Positions 1-8,740 of a DNA stretch of 64,000 nucleotides are shown here, one piece after another; positions within the stretch are counted from its first letter, which is position 1, and every line of letters starts with the position of its first letter. The translations under genes and the position numbers were made by a program. Below the pieces are notes generated by a model that made no database searches, was not told where the DNA came from, and saw only the letters and a program-made list of their open reading frames with translations. The stretch comes from M3007 sp964646615 (GTDB lineage: Bacteria; Bacteroidota; Bacteroidia; Chitinophagales; Saprospiraceae): contig CAZYEV010000008.1 of NCBI GenBank assembly GCA_964646615.1, positions 143,642-207,641 on the forward strand, given 5' to 3'.

Positions 1-479
1 TCATCGAACTGTTGGATAAAGCCCCCGACCATCCCTTCTTCGACCGCCGGGATACGCCACAGCGCGAAACGGCTCGCGACATCGTTACCGACGCCTTCCG
101 GCGCGTGCAGGCATTTTTTGAAAAAAATCCTGAAAAACGCACGACCTGGAGCAAGTTCCGCCCCGTGAGCATCCGCCATCTGGCCCAAATAGAGGCCCTG
201 AGCCGAGAGGTAGAGGCCGGCGGCCATAATACCGCGCTGAATGCGCAAACGCGCACGCATGGGCCATCGTGGCGCATGATTGTGGAACTCGGCCCCACCG
301 GGGTGCGTGCCCGCGGCGTCTATCCGGGCGGCCAATCGGGCAACCCCGGCAGCCGCTTCTACGACGACCTGCTCGACACCTGGGCGCAAGGGCGCTATTA
401 CGACCTGTTCTTCCTCAAAACGTCCGGAGAGCTGCCTCCGGCGCATCTGTTCACCCGACAAATGCTGTTGCCGCAATGA
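1..479 (+). CDS. Penicillin acylase family protein, C-terminal end (partial)
   Basis: The 5' part lies outside the window; the frame enters at base 3 and stops at TGA 477-479. The roughly 159 visible residues match the end of penicillin amidase (Ntn-hydrolase) proteins: a GPSWRMIVELG segment followed by GVYPGGQSGNPGS and a tail with YDDLLDTWAQGRY. These periplasmic enzymes cleave amide bonds, for example in beta-lactams or acyl-homoserine lactones, after self-processing. The catalytic Ser and the signal peptide are not visible, so substrate and activity cannot be judged. The stop overlaps the next start as ATGA, which suggests translational coupling to the small membrane protein. Family assignment is fairly secure; specific function is unknown. 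Confidence 0.85.
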   Translation, partial: IELLDKAPDHPFFDRRDTPQRETARDIVTDAFRRVQAFFEKNPEKRTTWSKFRPVSIRHLAQIEALSREVEAGGHNTALNAQTRTHGPSWRMIVELGPTGVRARGVYPGGQSGNPGSRFYDDLLDTWAQGRYYDLFFLKTSGELPPAHLFTRQMLLPQ

Positions 480-829
480 AGAATTTTCATCTGGTACACG
501 CTACCACCTTCAGCACTGGCCTGCTGGTGGCTGCTGGGCTTCCGTGGTGGAGCACGGCCCTCTTTGGAGCGCTGGCGGGCTGGCTGTGGGCCCGAAGCAA
601 TGGACAGGGCTTTTGGGGCGGCTTCGTCGGCGGCCTGCTGCTGTGGCTCATCTTCGCCCTCGTGCGCGACGTGGACAACGAGGGCATTCTCTCAACGCGC
701 ATCGGTGCTTTGTTCATGGGTCTGCCGCACTGGGGAGTGCTGGGCCTTACGGGCCTGTTGGGCGGTCTGTTGGGTGCCATGGGCGCGCTCACTGGCTATC
801 GGGCGCGGGTGTGGTGGCGGGCGAAATAA
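476..829 (+). CDS. Small glycine-rich membrane protein, function unknown
   Basis: 117 residues starting at ATG 476, which overlaps the stop of the penicillin acylase gene (ATGA). Long hydrophobic stretches rich in Gly, Leu and Trp suggest about four membrane segments, with one polar loop (RDVDNEGILSTRIGA) in the middle. I recognise no named family. The tight overlap suggests co-expression with the acylase, but this is inference. About 125 bases downstream a strong hairpin ends the unit. The longer frame that opens upstream of 476 is antisense-like noise over the acylase gene and was not used. Confidence 0.6.
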   Translation: MKNFHLVHATTFSTGLLVAAGLPWWSTALFGALAGWLWARSNGQGFWGGFVGGLLLWLIFALVRDVDNEGILSTRIGALFMGLPHWGVLGLTGLLGGLLGAMGALTGYRARVWWRAK

Positions 830-953
830 TGCCCCTGCCCCTCGCTACTCTTCAGACACATCCGGAAGTCATACTGCCAAACGCAGCGGTGCGCTTACGA
901 GTGAGTGGGCCGGGTAAACTGGCCTTGTGCGACGCTACTCGATGTAAACCGGA

Positions 954-995
954 AAAACCACTGCTGAGGCTGCAGAGAGCCTGAGCAGTGGTTTT
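954..995. terminator. Bidirectional intrinsic terminator
   Basis: Two 18-base arms (954-971 and 978-995) pair with a single mismatch around a 6-base loop. The outer ends are A-run/T-run on both strands, so it can stop transcription from the left (acylase and small membrane gene) and from the right (OmpA gene on the minus strand). It sits between these convergent units. Confidence 0.85.
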
Positions 996-1052
996 CTGTG
1001 GGCAAAGGAAAAAATCTGGAGACTGCGAAGCGATGTGGTGAAGGTCCGCGGG

Positions 1053-2855
1053 TCAGTCCATGCGCACCAACTGGAATTCTACTCTTCGGTTGAGCGCTCG
1101 CCCTTTGGCGGTGCTGTTGCTGGCGATGGGTTTTGTCTGCCCGAAGCCGACGGCGTGCAGGCGTTCGGGTTCGATGCCCAGTTCGATGAGTTTTTCGCGG
1201 CATCGGGCGGCGCGTTTTTCTGAAAGTTCCTGGTTTTGTTGTTTTTTGCCCTGGTTGTCGGTGTGTCCGGCGATGGTAACGCGGTAGTCGGGATAGTTTT
1301 TCAGGATTTCGGCCACGCGCTGGACGACGGGCAGCGAGGCTTCAGTGAGCTTGTCGGAGCCGGTCTCGAACTGGATTTGCTTGCCGGCTTGCTGGAGTTG
1401 CCGAACGACCTGTTTTTTGAGTTCCGGGCAGCCTCGGTTGCTGGCGGGGCCTGCGGCATAGGGGCATCGGTCGTCGGGGTCGGGCAGGCCGTCGCCGTCG
1501 GTATCGGGGCAGCCCTGGTATTGGGCGTTGCCGCTTTGGCTGGGGCATCGGTCGGCATAGTCAGGGATGCCGTCGCCGTCGGTATCGGGGCAGCCGTAGA
1601 AGGCGAAGAGGCCGGGCTGGTCGGGGCAGTGGTCGTCGTAGTCGGGGATGCCGTCGTTGTCGCGGTCGGGGCAGCCTAAGTGGAGCCAGTCTCCGGGTTG
1701 GTCGGGGCACAGGTCGAGCAGGTCAGCGATGCCGTCTTTGTCGGTGTCGGGGCAGCCGAAGGTGAGCGCAGGGCCCCATTGGTGGGGGCAGGCGTCGCGG
1801 GGGTCGGGGATGCTGTCGCCGTCGGCGTCGGGGCAGCCATCTAAGTGGTGTAGGCCGGGCAGGTCGGGGCACCGGTCTTCGATGTCGGGGATATCGTCGC
1901 CGTCGCGGTCGGGGCATCCGCAGGCGCCAGCCGGGCCGGCCAGATAAGGGCACAAGTCGAGGCTGTCCTGCACGCCGTCGCTGTCGGCATCGGGGCAGCC
2001 GCGTGCGCTGGGTACCCCGCGCACGAAGGGGCATTCGTCGTAGTCGTCCACGATGCCATCGCCGTCGGCGTCGGGGCAGCCACGGTTTTTGCGGGGCCCG
2101 GGCGACAGGGGGCATTTGTCGCGGCGGTTGGGTATCCAGTCGCGGTCGGAGTCCACATATCGGATGCGGTGCGACAGGGTAACGCCGGCGAAGGCAAACC
2201 AGTCGTTATTGCCGGAGATGCCGGCGATGCTGACGCCGTCTAAGTAATCGGACGAAACGGAGCGCATGCCCAGTTCGAAGCCCAGCAGCCAATAGCGACT
2301 GATGTCCCATTTCAAGCCGCCGCCGAAATGTATAACGGGCGTGGGCGGCGGTGGCGGGGCCTGCTTGTCGGCCAGGATTCGTTCGGCGGAGACGTTCGGG
2401 TTAGGTTGGTAAGTATCGTTGTAGTCCGTCCGTGTGCGGAAGTAGTTGTAGCCTGCGCCGGCAAACACGTAAGGACCGAAGACTTTGCGAAAGCGCCAGC
2501 CGTTGCGACGCCGGTAGCCGAAGATGTCCCATTCGAGCAGCAGCGAGCCTTCGTGAAAGTCGCTGGTGAACTTGAAGCGACGCTGCGAACGCCAGTAGGG
2601 TTCGGGAAAATGCGACTCGTCGCCGGCGATTTTGCCGCCCAAATAATTGAGGCGTAGGGCAAACGAGGGGCTTAAATGCCGGCGCACCAGCAGCCCATAG
2701 CCGAGTTCGCGCACCTTATAATCGTAATAGACGTGCTCGTTGACATCACCTGCATAGGCGGTGAAGCCTCCCATTGCGCCGATTTCCCAGGTGGTCTGGC
2801 CAAACAGTCCCGAAAGCCACAACATGGCCCCGAGCAGGGTACCGAAGTACTTCAT
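1053..2855 (-). CDS. OmpA-family outer membrane protein with nine TSP3 repeats
   Basis: 600 residues from ATG 2855; a start nine codons further upstream is possible, but the 2855 start gives a clean signal peptide ending near LSGLFGQ. Residues about 20-230 resemble the DUF6089-type beta-barrel of Bacteroidota. Residues about 235-475 hold nine thrombospondin type 3 calcium-binding repeats of the form DxDxDGIxDxxDxCP. The last 110 residues are an OmpA peptidoglycan-binding domain (IAGHTDNQGKK, then GFGQTKPIASN and LNRRVEF). The likely role is anchoring the outer membrane to the cell wall. It ends at the bidirectional terminator at 954-995. The repeats leave a DNA-level periodicity around 1430-2150. 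Confidence 0.93.
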   Translation of the reverse strand: MKYFGTLLGAMLWLSGLFGQTTWEIGAMGGFTAYAGDVNEHVYYDYKVRELGYGLLVRRHLSPSFALRLNYLGGKIAGDESHFPEPYWRSQRRFKFTSDFHEGSLLLEWDIFGYRRRNGWRFRKVFGPYVFAGAGYNYFRTRTDYNDTYQPNPNVSAERILADKQAPPPPPTPVIHFGGGLKWDISRYWLLGFELGMRSVSSDYLDGVSIAGISGNNDWFAFAGVTLSHRIRYVDSDRDWIPNRRDKCPLSPGPRKNRGCPDADGDGIVDDYDECPFVRGVPSARGCPDADSDGVQDSLDLCPYLAGPAGACGCPDRDGDDIPDIEDRCPDLPGLHHLDGCPDADGDSIPDPRDACPHQWGPALTFGCPDTDKDGIADLLDLCPDQPGDWLHLGCPDRDNDGIPDYDDHCPDQPGLFAFYGCPDTDGDGIPDYADRCPSQSGNAQYQGCPDTDGDGLPDPDDRCPYAAGPASNRGCPELKKQVVRQLQQAGKQIQFETGSDKLTEASLPVVQRVAEILKNYPDYRVTIAGHTDNQGKKQQNQELSEKRAARCREKLIELGIEPERLHAVGFGQTKPIASNSTAKGRALNRRVEFQLVRMD

Positions 2856-2928
2856 GTGTAAACCGAAGGTTAGTGTGTTCAAGATTATCTGGCTGGGAGT
2901 AGCCCAGTGAATAGGGGGAGGCTAACGA

Positions 2929-3963
2929 TTACTGCCGCAAAATTCGCTCCATATCGGTTTCCGGAACGGTAATTAACCCGGCGGCACGCAGACGGGGGAG
3001 GGTGATTTTCCAGATGGGTTCCTGCCGAAAAACGTCAGCGAATATGGGTAGGGCAGCATTCATTTGTCCGACATTGGCCAGTGTGAGGGCCGTCCAGAAC
3101 TGCAGTTCAACCTGTTGGGGCAGCAAGCGGCGCGCTGCCGAGTACTCGCGCATGGCGGAACGCATGTCGTTGATTTCCACGTAGTAATCGCCGCGGTTCA
3201 TGTGTTCGTAGGCCAAATGCACCGTGTAGAGTCGGCGCAGTTCGGCAATGGGCGTCGGGTGGTCGTCCACGCGCAAGTCTAAGAGGCGGTCGTCCCATGG
3301 AGCGTCAGTGCGCTGCCCGCGCACCACGAGCAGAGCTGCCGATTGCTGGCCGCGGAAATCGCCGCCGACGGCCTGGGCGGCCTCCAGGGCCAGCAGCAGC
3401 CGCTCGGCCAATGGCCGTCCGCGGCTTGTCTCCAACGCTTGCTGCATGGCCGAACAGACATCGGGCCCCAGCATCATATTGGCCTGCACTGAATACTGCA
3501 CGCCGGCGGCATGGCAGGCGTAAGCAATGCAGTTTTCGCCCGTATGCACGGCTACGCGCCCCTGCGCATCGAGCAACGCCACCTGCCGCACGGCGCGCCC
3601 GGCATCGCCCCGGAGCAGGCTGTCCAAAGCCTCCTGCGCACTCCAGCCCTGGCGCATCAGCGCAAGCCCACGCGGACCAAAAGACTTGTTGACAAACGAT
3701 TGTGTGGCTACCACGCCAACGCCGGCTTCCGCCCAGGAAACTACCGTGCCCACGCTGAACCAGTGGCTCTGCACCGCCACGCCCATCTCACCGCTGGCGC
3801 TGTCGCGCGCAACAACCGAAAACGTGTGTGCAAACGGCTCGCGCAGCCGCTCCTGCCAGGGCGACTCGACCGTGCCCTGACCCAACGCCAGGGCGGCATA
3901 TCCCAATGCGGCAATTGTGCACCACAGCCGCCATCTACGTCTGAGCAAAACCAACATGAGCAT
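2929..3963 (-). CDS. DUF1028 family protein with C-terminal helical repeat extension
   Basis: About 344 residues. After a basic, hydrophobic N-terminus (signal anchor) comes the DUF1028 domain (roughly residues 45-230; FSVVARDSASGEMGVAVQS and VVATQSFVNKSFGPRGL), which has an Ntn-hydrolase-like fold of unknown reaction. The last 100 residues look like one or two TPR-type helical hairpins (YYVEINDMRSAMREYSAARR). The open frame extends to 3987, but a TACTTTTG promoter box lies at 3969-3976, so translation must begin at ATG 3963 or 3957. It is divergent from glnS. The biochemical role is unknown. Confidence 0.8.
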   Translation of the reverse strand: MLMLVLLRRRWRLWCTIAALGYAALALGQGTVESPWQERLREPFAHTFSVVARDSASGEMGVAVQSHWFSVGTVVSWAEAGVGVVATQSFVNKSFGPRGLALMRQGWSAQEALDSLLRGDAGRAVRQVALLDAQGRVAVHTGENCIAYACHAAGVQYSVQANMMLGPDVCSAMQQALETSRGRPLAERLLLALEAAQAVGGDFRGQQSAALLVVRGQRTDAPWDDRLLDLRVDDHPTPIAELRRLYTVHLAYEHMNRGDYYVEINDMRSAMREYSAARRLLPQQVELQFWTALTLANVGQMNAALPIFADVFRQEPIWKITLPRLRAAGLITVPETDMERILRQ

Positions 3964-3968
3964 GGCTG

Positions 3969-3976
3969 CAAAAGTA
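3969..3976 (-). promoter_or_regulatory. Bacteroidota -7 box for the DUF1028 gene
   Basis: TACTTTTG on the minus strand fits TAnnTTTG. It ends five bases before ATG 3963, implying a very short or absent 5' leader. No TTG element is visible 17-23 bases upstream. Confidence 0.6.
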
Positions 3977-4206
3977 GCGCCCGGCAAGACTTCGTATCCG
4001 CCTTTTGCTCGAAAACATCCGCTTACTCAGGAAAAATAACCGTTCGCCGTTGCATGTTACCTTTCATCCAGAACACGCCCAAATCAACGGCCTGACAGCC
4101 AGCCCAATATGCGAATGCGCAACGGCAAGCATCTGAAGCGCGGCCTTTCCAGGGTAACGCCCAAAAGCACCCGGCCCGCTTCATGAGCAAACAACGCCGA
4201 CAGCTG

Positions 4207-4214
4207 TACCTTTG
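4207..4214 (+). promoter_or_regulatory. Bacteroidota -7 box for glnS
   Basis: TACCTTTG, 20 bases before the glnS ATG. No clear -33 TTG at the usual distance. Confidence 0.6.
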
Positions 4215-4234
4215 CCGCCCTTACTGGTTAAGAC

Positions 4235-5929
4235 ATGGCAACCAATACAGAACCCATTCGCGACGAAGCAAAAGAAGCGCTCAACTTTCTGGAAGAAATC
4301 ATCGAAGAAGACCTCCGAACCGGACGACACTCGACCGTCCAGACTCGCTTCCCGCCCGAACCCAACGGTTACCTCCACATCGGGCACGCCAAAAGCATTT
4401 GCCTTAATTTTGGCTTAGCCGAAAAATACGGCGGCAAATGCAACCTGCGCTACGACGATACCAACCCCACCAGCGAAGAGCAGGAGTACGTGGACAGCAT
4501 CCTGGCCGACGTGCGCTGGCTCGGCTTCGAACCGGCACAGGTGCTGTACGCCTCCGATTACTTCGACCAATTGTACGAATGGGCTAAGGTGCTCATCCAG
4601 AAAGGCTTAGCCTACGTGGACTTCTCCACGCCCGAAGAGATTGCCGCCCAAAAGGGCAGCCCCACCGTGCCGGGCACACCCAACCGATACCGCGACACCT
4701 CGCCGGAGGAAAACCTCGCCCTCTTCGAGCGGATGAAAAACGGCGAGTTTCCGGACGGCCACTGTGTGCTGCGGGCCAAAATTGACCTGGCCTCGCCCAA
4801 CATGCACCTGCGCGACCCGTACATGTATCGCATCAAGCACGCCCACCACCATCGCACGGGCGACAAATGGTGCATCTATCCCATGTACGACTGGGCGCAC
4901 GGCCAATCCGACAGCATCGAGCGCATCACCCATTCGATTTGCACCCTTGAATTTGCCCCGCACCGCCCGCTGTACGAGTGGTTCATCGAGCAGTTGGGCA
5001 TCTTCCCCTCCCGTCAGTACGAATTTGCCCGTCTCAACCTGACCTACACGGTCATGAGCAAGCGCAAACTGCTCCAGCTGGTGCAGCAAGGGTACGTCAA
5101 CGGCTGGGACGACCCGCGCATGCCCACCATCAGCGGCCTGCGCCGGCGCGGCTATACGCCCGAAAGTATCCGCGAATTTGCCCACCGCGTCGGCGTGGCC
5201 AAACGCGAAAACATCATTGACGTCAGCCTGCTCGAGTTCTGCATCCGCGAAGACCTCAACCGACGCGCCCTGCGCCGCTTCGCTGTGTTGCGTCCGCTCC
5301 GCATGGTCATCACCAATTATCCGGAAGGTCAGGTCGAGTGGCTGGAAACCGAAAACAACCCCGAAGACCCCAATGCCGGCAATCGCACGGTGCCCTTCAG
5401 CCGCGAGCTGTACATCGAACAAGACGACTTTTTAGAAAACCCACCGCCGAAGTACTTCCGCCTCTACCCGGGCGGTATGGTGCGCCTCAAGTCGGCCTAC
5501 ATTGTAGAGTGCACGGGCGTGGAGAAAGACGAGCAAGGCCAGGTAACGGCCGTCCTGTGCCGCTACATCCCCGAAAGCCGTTCGGGCAGCGACACCAGCG
5601 GCCTCAAGGTCAAAGGCACCATCCACTGGCTCTCAGCCGCTCACGCGCGCACCGCCGAAGTGCGCCTGTATGACCGCCTTTTTCAGGTGGAAGACCCGGC
5701 CAGCGAAGAGGACTTTAAGAAAGCCATCAATCCGAACTCGTTAGAAATCATCTCCGACGCGCTCATCGAACCCGCACTGACCGACACGCGACCGGGCGAC
5801 CACTTCCAATTCACGCGCTTGGGCTACTTCTGCACCGACCCCGACAGCGCACCCGGCAAACCCGTCTTCAACCGCACGGTAACGCTCAAGGATACCTGGG
5901 CCAAAGAAGCGAAAAAGCAGGGCAGCTGA
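4235..5929 (+). CDS. glnS: Glutaminyl-tRNA synthetase
   Basis: 564 residues, the normal length. GlnRS charges tRNA-Gln with glutamine in the cytoplasm, using ATP. The class I signatures are present: PEPNGYLHIGHAKS (HIGH motif, about residues 41-54) and VMSKRKL (KMSKS-type motif, about residue 273). The catalytic core RYDDTNPTSEEQEYV and the C-terminal beta-barrel anticodon-binding region follow. The ATG at 4235 lies 20 bases after a -7 box. It is followed by tRNA-Cys, with no obvious shared promoter. Presence of GlnRS means that tRNA-Gln need not be made through GatCAB here. Confidence 0.97.
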   Translation: MATNTEPIRDEAKEALNFLEEIIEEDLRTGRHSTVQTRFPPEPNGYLHIGHAKSICLNFGLAEKYGGKCNLRYDDTNPTSEEQEYVDSILADVRWLGFEPAQVLYASDYFDQLYEWAKVLIQKGLAYVDFSTPEEIAAQKGSPTVPGTPNRYRDTSPEENLALFERMKNGEFPDGHCVLRAKIDLASPNMHLRDPYMYRIKHAHHHRTGDKWCIYPMYDWAHGQSDSIERITHSICTLEFAPHRPLYEWFIEQLGIFPSRQYEFARLNLTYTVMSKRKLLQLVQQGYVNGWDDPRMPTISGLRRRGYTPESIREFAHRVGVAKRENIIDVSLLEFCIREDLNRRALRRFAVLRPLRMVITNYPEGQVEWLETENNPEDPNAGNRTVPFSRELYIEQDDFLENPPPKYFRLYPGGMVRLKSAYIVECTGVEKDEQGQVTAVLCRYIPESRSGSDTSGLKVKGTIHWLSAAHARTAEVRLYDRLFQVEDPASEEDFKKAINPNSLEIISDALIEPALTDTRPGDHFQFTRLGYFCTDPDSAPGKPVFNRTVTLKDTWAKEAKKQGS

Positions 5930-6017
5930 GCCACACTGCCTCATAGGCGCCAGGCTGCTGTGCTTGTGAGGGATAAAATTTTTAGCCCCGCCGTGGGCGT
6001 ACATCTCAAAACGCGCT

Positions 6018-6025
6018 TACCTTTG
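6018..6025 (+). promoter_or_regulatory. Bacteroidota -7 box for tRNA-Cys
   Basis: TACCTTTG, 21 bases before the first base of the mature tRNA, a fitting distance for a short 5' leader removed by RNase P. Confidence 0.6.
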
Positions 6026-6046
6026 CTGCCCAATTCAAAACACGAT

Positions 6047-6117
6047 GGTATCGTGGCCGAGTGGTTAGGCACAGGTCTGCAAAACCTGCTACAGCGGTTC
6101 GAATCCGCTCGATACCT
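6047..6117 (+). tRNA. tRNA-Cys (anticodon GCA)
   Basis: 71 bases fold as a cloverleaf. Acceptor arms GGTATCG (6047-6053) and CGATACC (6110-6116) pair fully, with discriminator T at 6117, as expected for tRNA-Cys. The anticodon stem CAGGT/ACCTG encloses loop CTGCAAA with GCA at 6079-6081. The T arm contains GGTTCGAATCC. CCA is not encoded, so it is added by the cca product (22408-23853 in this window). Confidence 0.97.
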
Positions 6118-6124
6118 CTCCTGG

Positions 6125-6168
6125 AAGCGCCCTCGCAGCGGTTGACCGACGCGAGGGCGTTTGTTTTT
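6125..6168 (+). terminator. Intrinsic terminator after tRNA-Cys
   Basis: Perfect 9-bp stem CGCCCTCGC (6128-6136) / GCGAGGGCG (6151-6159), extended by A-T and G-T pairs, then a T-rich run. It stops 12 bases before the murF-alr ATG, so it could also act as an attenuator for that gene. Confidence 0.85.
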
Positions 6169-6180
6169 TGAAAAAAATTT

Positions 6181-8682
6181 ATGGCCTACACCTTAGCGGA
6201 AGTAGAGCGCCTGCTGGGCGCGCGGCGGTTGCAATGGGAGCCGTCGGCGGGTGAAGTGTCGCAATTGCTGCTGGACAGCCGCAGTATTGCCGACCCGAAG
6301 GGCGGGCTGTTTTTTGCATTAGTGGGCGAGCGGCACGATGGGCATCGCTTCGTAGAGATGGCCTATCGGGCGGGTGTTCGGCAGTTCATTGTCAGCCGCG
6401 AAGTGGCTTTGGAGGCTCTGCCTGAGGCATCGGTGCTGCTCGTGCCGGATACCTTAGAGGCTCTGCAGACCTTAGCCGCGCACCATCGCCGACAGTTCAG
6501 CCTGCCCGTCGTAGGCATCACGGGCAGCAACGGCAAAACCATTGTGAAAGAATGGCTGGCCCACCTCATCGGGCACCGGGCACACGTGGTGCGCAGCCCA
6601 AAGAGCTACAATTCGCAGGTAGGCGTTCCGCTTTCGGTGTGGGCCATTGGCCCCGAACACATGCTGGGCATCTTCGAGGCGGGCATCTCCCGCATGGGCG
6701 AAATGGAGCGCTTAGCCCGCATCATTCAGCCCGATATTGGCATTTTCACCAACCTCGGCCCGGCGCATCGGGAAGGCTTTCCGTCCGACGACGTCAAATT
6801 GCAGGAAAAAATGCGCCTGTTCGACTCGGCCCGCACGCTCATCTTTTGCGCTGACCATCAGCCCATTGCCGAGGCGGCCCGGCAATGGGCCGCGCAAAAG
6901 CCGGGCCGGCACCTGTTTTCGTGGACGAAAAATAACGTGCCGGCCGATGTGGCTTTTACCCACATTCAACCCGCACCGGCAGAACAGGGGGGCCTTTCGT
7001 TTCGCTTAGAATGGCCTCAGGCTGGTGGCAAAGTCGAACGACACCGTTTTTTTCTGCCTTTTTCCGATGAGGCTTCGCTGGAAAACGCCTGCCATTGCAT
7101 CGCCACCCTGTTGGTCTTAGGCATGCCCGTACCGGCTTTTGGCCGCCGGCTGAAACGCCTCGAACCCGTGGACATGCGTTTGGCCTGGAAAACGGGCATC
7201 AACCGCTGCGCCCTGCTCGATGACGCTTACAGCAACGACCCCGCTTCGCTGCGCATCGCCCTGCAACTGGCCCGCCAGCATTGGCCCGAAGGGCCGCTAA
7301 CACTCATCCTGTCTGATTTCCTTCAGGCAGGCGCCGGCAAAAAGCGGCTCTACGCCGAGGTGGCTCAAATGCTCCAGGCATACCGCGTTGGGCGGCTGCT
7401 GGGTGTAGGCGCCGACGTTCGGCTGTTGGGCTCCATGCTGGCCAAAGAGGTCAGAACGGCCTTTTATTCCAACACTTCCGACCTGTTGCAGGATTTGGGG
7501 CGCCACTCGTTTCAGGATGAGCTCATCGTCGTCAAAGGAGCGCGCGCGTTCTCGCTGGAGCGCGTGGTGCGGCGTCTGGAGCAGAAGGCGCACCGCACCG
7601 TGCTGGAAGTGGACCTCGATGCCCTGGCGCATAACCTGCAGGCGTTTCGGCGCCGCCTTCGGCCCGGCACGCGCGTGATGGTCATGGTCAAAGCCGCCGG
7701 CTACGGTAGCGGTGCCGTAGAAATGGCGCGCACGCTGGCCGTGCACCGCGTGGACTATCTGGGCGTCGCTTACGCCGACGAAGGCATTGAACTGCGACAG
7801 GGCAATATCCGCCTGCCCATCTTGGTGCTCAACCCGGAGCCGGCCAGCTTCGATGCTCTGCTGCGCTACCAGCTCGAACCCGAAGTGTACAGCCTGACCC
7901 TGCTCGACGAACTCGTGCATGCCGCAGGCAAACACCGAACGCTACCCATCCACCTGAAATTGGACACCGGCATGCACCGCCTCGGCTTCACTGCCGACGA
8001 CCTGCCCGCCGCCTTAGAGCGCCTCCGGCAACACCCCAACCTGCGCGTGCAATCGGTCTTCTCGCACTTAGTGGCCAGCGACGACCCACAACACGATGCC
8101 TTCACCCACGCCCAGGCCGCCGCTTTCGTCCAGCAATATGAACACATCGCCCAAACCTTAGGCTATCGCCCACTGCGCCACTTAGCCAACTCGGGCGGCA
8201 TTGCCCGCTTTCCAGAGTACCACTTCGACATGGTGCGCCTCGGCATCGGCCTTTACGGTATCGCCCCCGGCGCCATGGCCGCTGAGCTGCGCCCGGTGCA
8301 CACACTTAAGGCAACCATCAGCCAGATTAAACACGTACCCGCCGGCGACACCGTGGGCTACAACCGAAAAGGGCGCGTAGAACGCCCCAGCCGCATCGCC
8401 ACCATCAGCATCGGATACGCCGACGGACTGCTGCGCTTAGCCGGAAACGGACGCTTTGCCGTGCTCATCCGCGGCCAAAAGGCCCCCACCATCGGCAGCA
8501 TTTGCATGGACATGGCCATGGTGGACGTAACGGATATCCCCAGCGCGCGCGAGGGCGACGAAGTCATCGTTTTTGGCCAGCAACCCACGCTGCAAGACCT
8601 GGCCGAATGCCTGCAAACCATCCCGTACGAAGTGCTGACCAACATCGCCGGAAGGGTCAAGCGCGTCTATTGGCAGGAGTGA
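6181..8682 (+). CDS. murF-alr: Bifunctional UDP-MurNAc-tripeptide:D-Ala-D-Ala ligase / alanine racemase
   Basis: 833 residues with two peptidoglycan precursor enzymes in one chain, an arrangement typical of Bacteroidota. Residues 1 to about 445 are MurF, the Mur ligase that adds D-Ala-D-Ala to the UDP-MurNAc-tripeptide, with the ATP loop GITGSNGKT at about 113-121 and the conserved Mur segment SYNSQVGVPLSVW. Residues about 460-833 are a fold type III alanine racemase, with the PLP lysine in MVKAAGYGSG (about residue 504), VGYNRKG and the SICMDMAMVDVTD segment. The racemase supplies the D-Ala used by the ligase chain. The ATG is only 12 bases beyond the tRNA-Cys terminator and no separate promoter is obvious. 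Confidence 0.96.
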   Translation: MAYTLAEVERLLGARRLQWEPSAGEVSQLLLDSRSIADPKGGLFFALVGERHDGHRFVEMAYRAGVRQFIVSREVALEALPEASVLLVPDTLEALQTLAAHHRRQFSLPVVGITGSNGKTIVKEWLAHLIGHRAHVVRSPKSYNSQVGVPLSVWAIGPEHMLGIFEAGISRMGEMERLARIIQPDIGIFTNLGPAHREGFPSDDVKLQEKMRLFDSARTLIFCADHQPIAEAARQWAAQKPGRHLFSWTKNNVPADVAFTHIQPAPAEQGGLSFRLEWPQAGGKVERHRFFLPFSDEASLENACHCIATLLVLGMPVPAFGRRLKRLEPVDMRLAWKTGINRCALLDDAYSNDPASLRIALQLARQHWPEGPLTLILSDFLQAGAGKKRLYAEVAQMLQAYRVGRLLGVGADVRLLGSMLAKEVRTAFYSNTSDLLQDLGRHSFQDELIVVKGARAFSLERVVRRLEQKAHRTVLEVDLDALAHNLQAFRRRLRPGTRVMVMVKAAGYGSGAVEMARTLAVHRVDYLGVAYADEGIELRQGNIRLPILVLNPEPASFDALLRYQLEPEVYSLTLLDELVHAAGKHRTLPIHLKLDTGMHRLGFTADDLPAALERLRQHPNLRVQSVFSHLVASDDPQHDAFTHAQAAAFVQQYEHIAQTLGYRPLRHLANSGGIARFPEYHFDMVRLGIGLYGIAPGAMAAELRPVHTLKATISQIKHVPAGDTVGYNRKGRVERPSRIATISIGYADGLLRLAGNGRFAVLIRGQKAPTIGSICMDMAMVDVTDIPSAREGDEVIVFGQQPTLQDLAECLQTIPYEVLTNIAGRVKRVYWQE

Positions 8683-8725
8683 AACTTTTGCTCATCCGAG
8701 CCAAACGATGCCCCGAACACGCCTG

Positions 8726-8733
8726 TAACTTTG
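8726..8733 (+). promoter_or_regulatory. Bacteroidota -7 box for sdaA
   Basis: TAACTTTG, ending seven bases before the sdaA ATG, so the transcript would be almost leaderless. Confidence 0.6.
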
Positions 8734-8740
8734 CCCTGTC

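Noticed and set aside
1430..2150. Regularly spaced DNA repeats resembling a CRISPR array or minisatellite
   Set aside because: They are the coding DNA of nine TSP3 calcium-binding repeats; unit length and sequence vary and the frame is intact.
4181..4234. Small frames upstream of glnS as a leader peptide
   Set aside because: They begin before the promoter box or run out of frame into glnS, with no attenuation-type hairpin.
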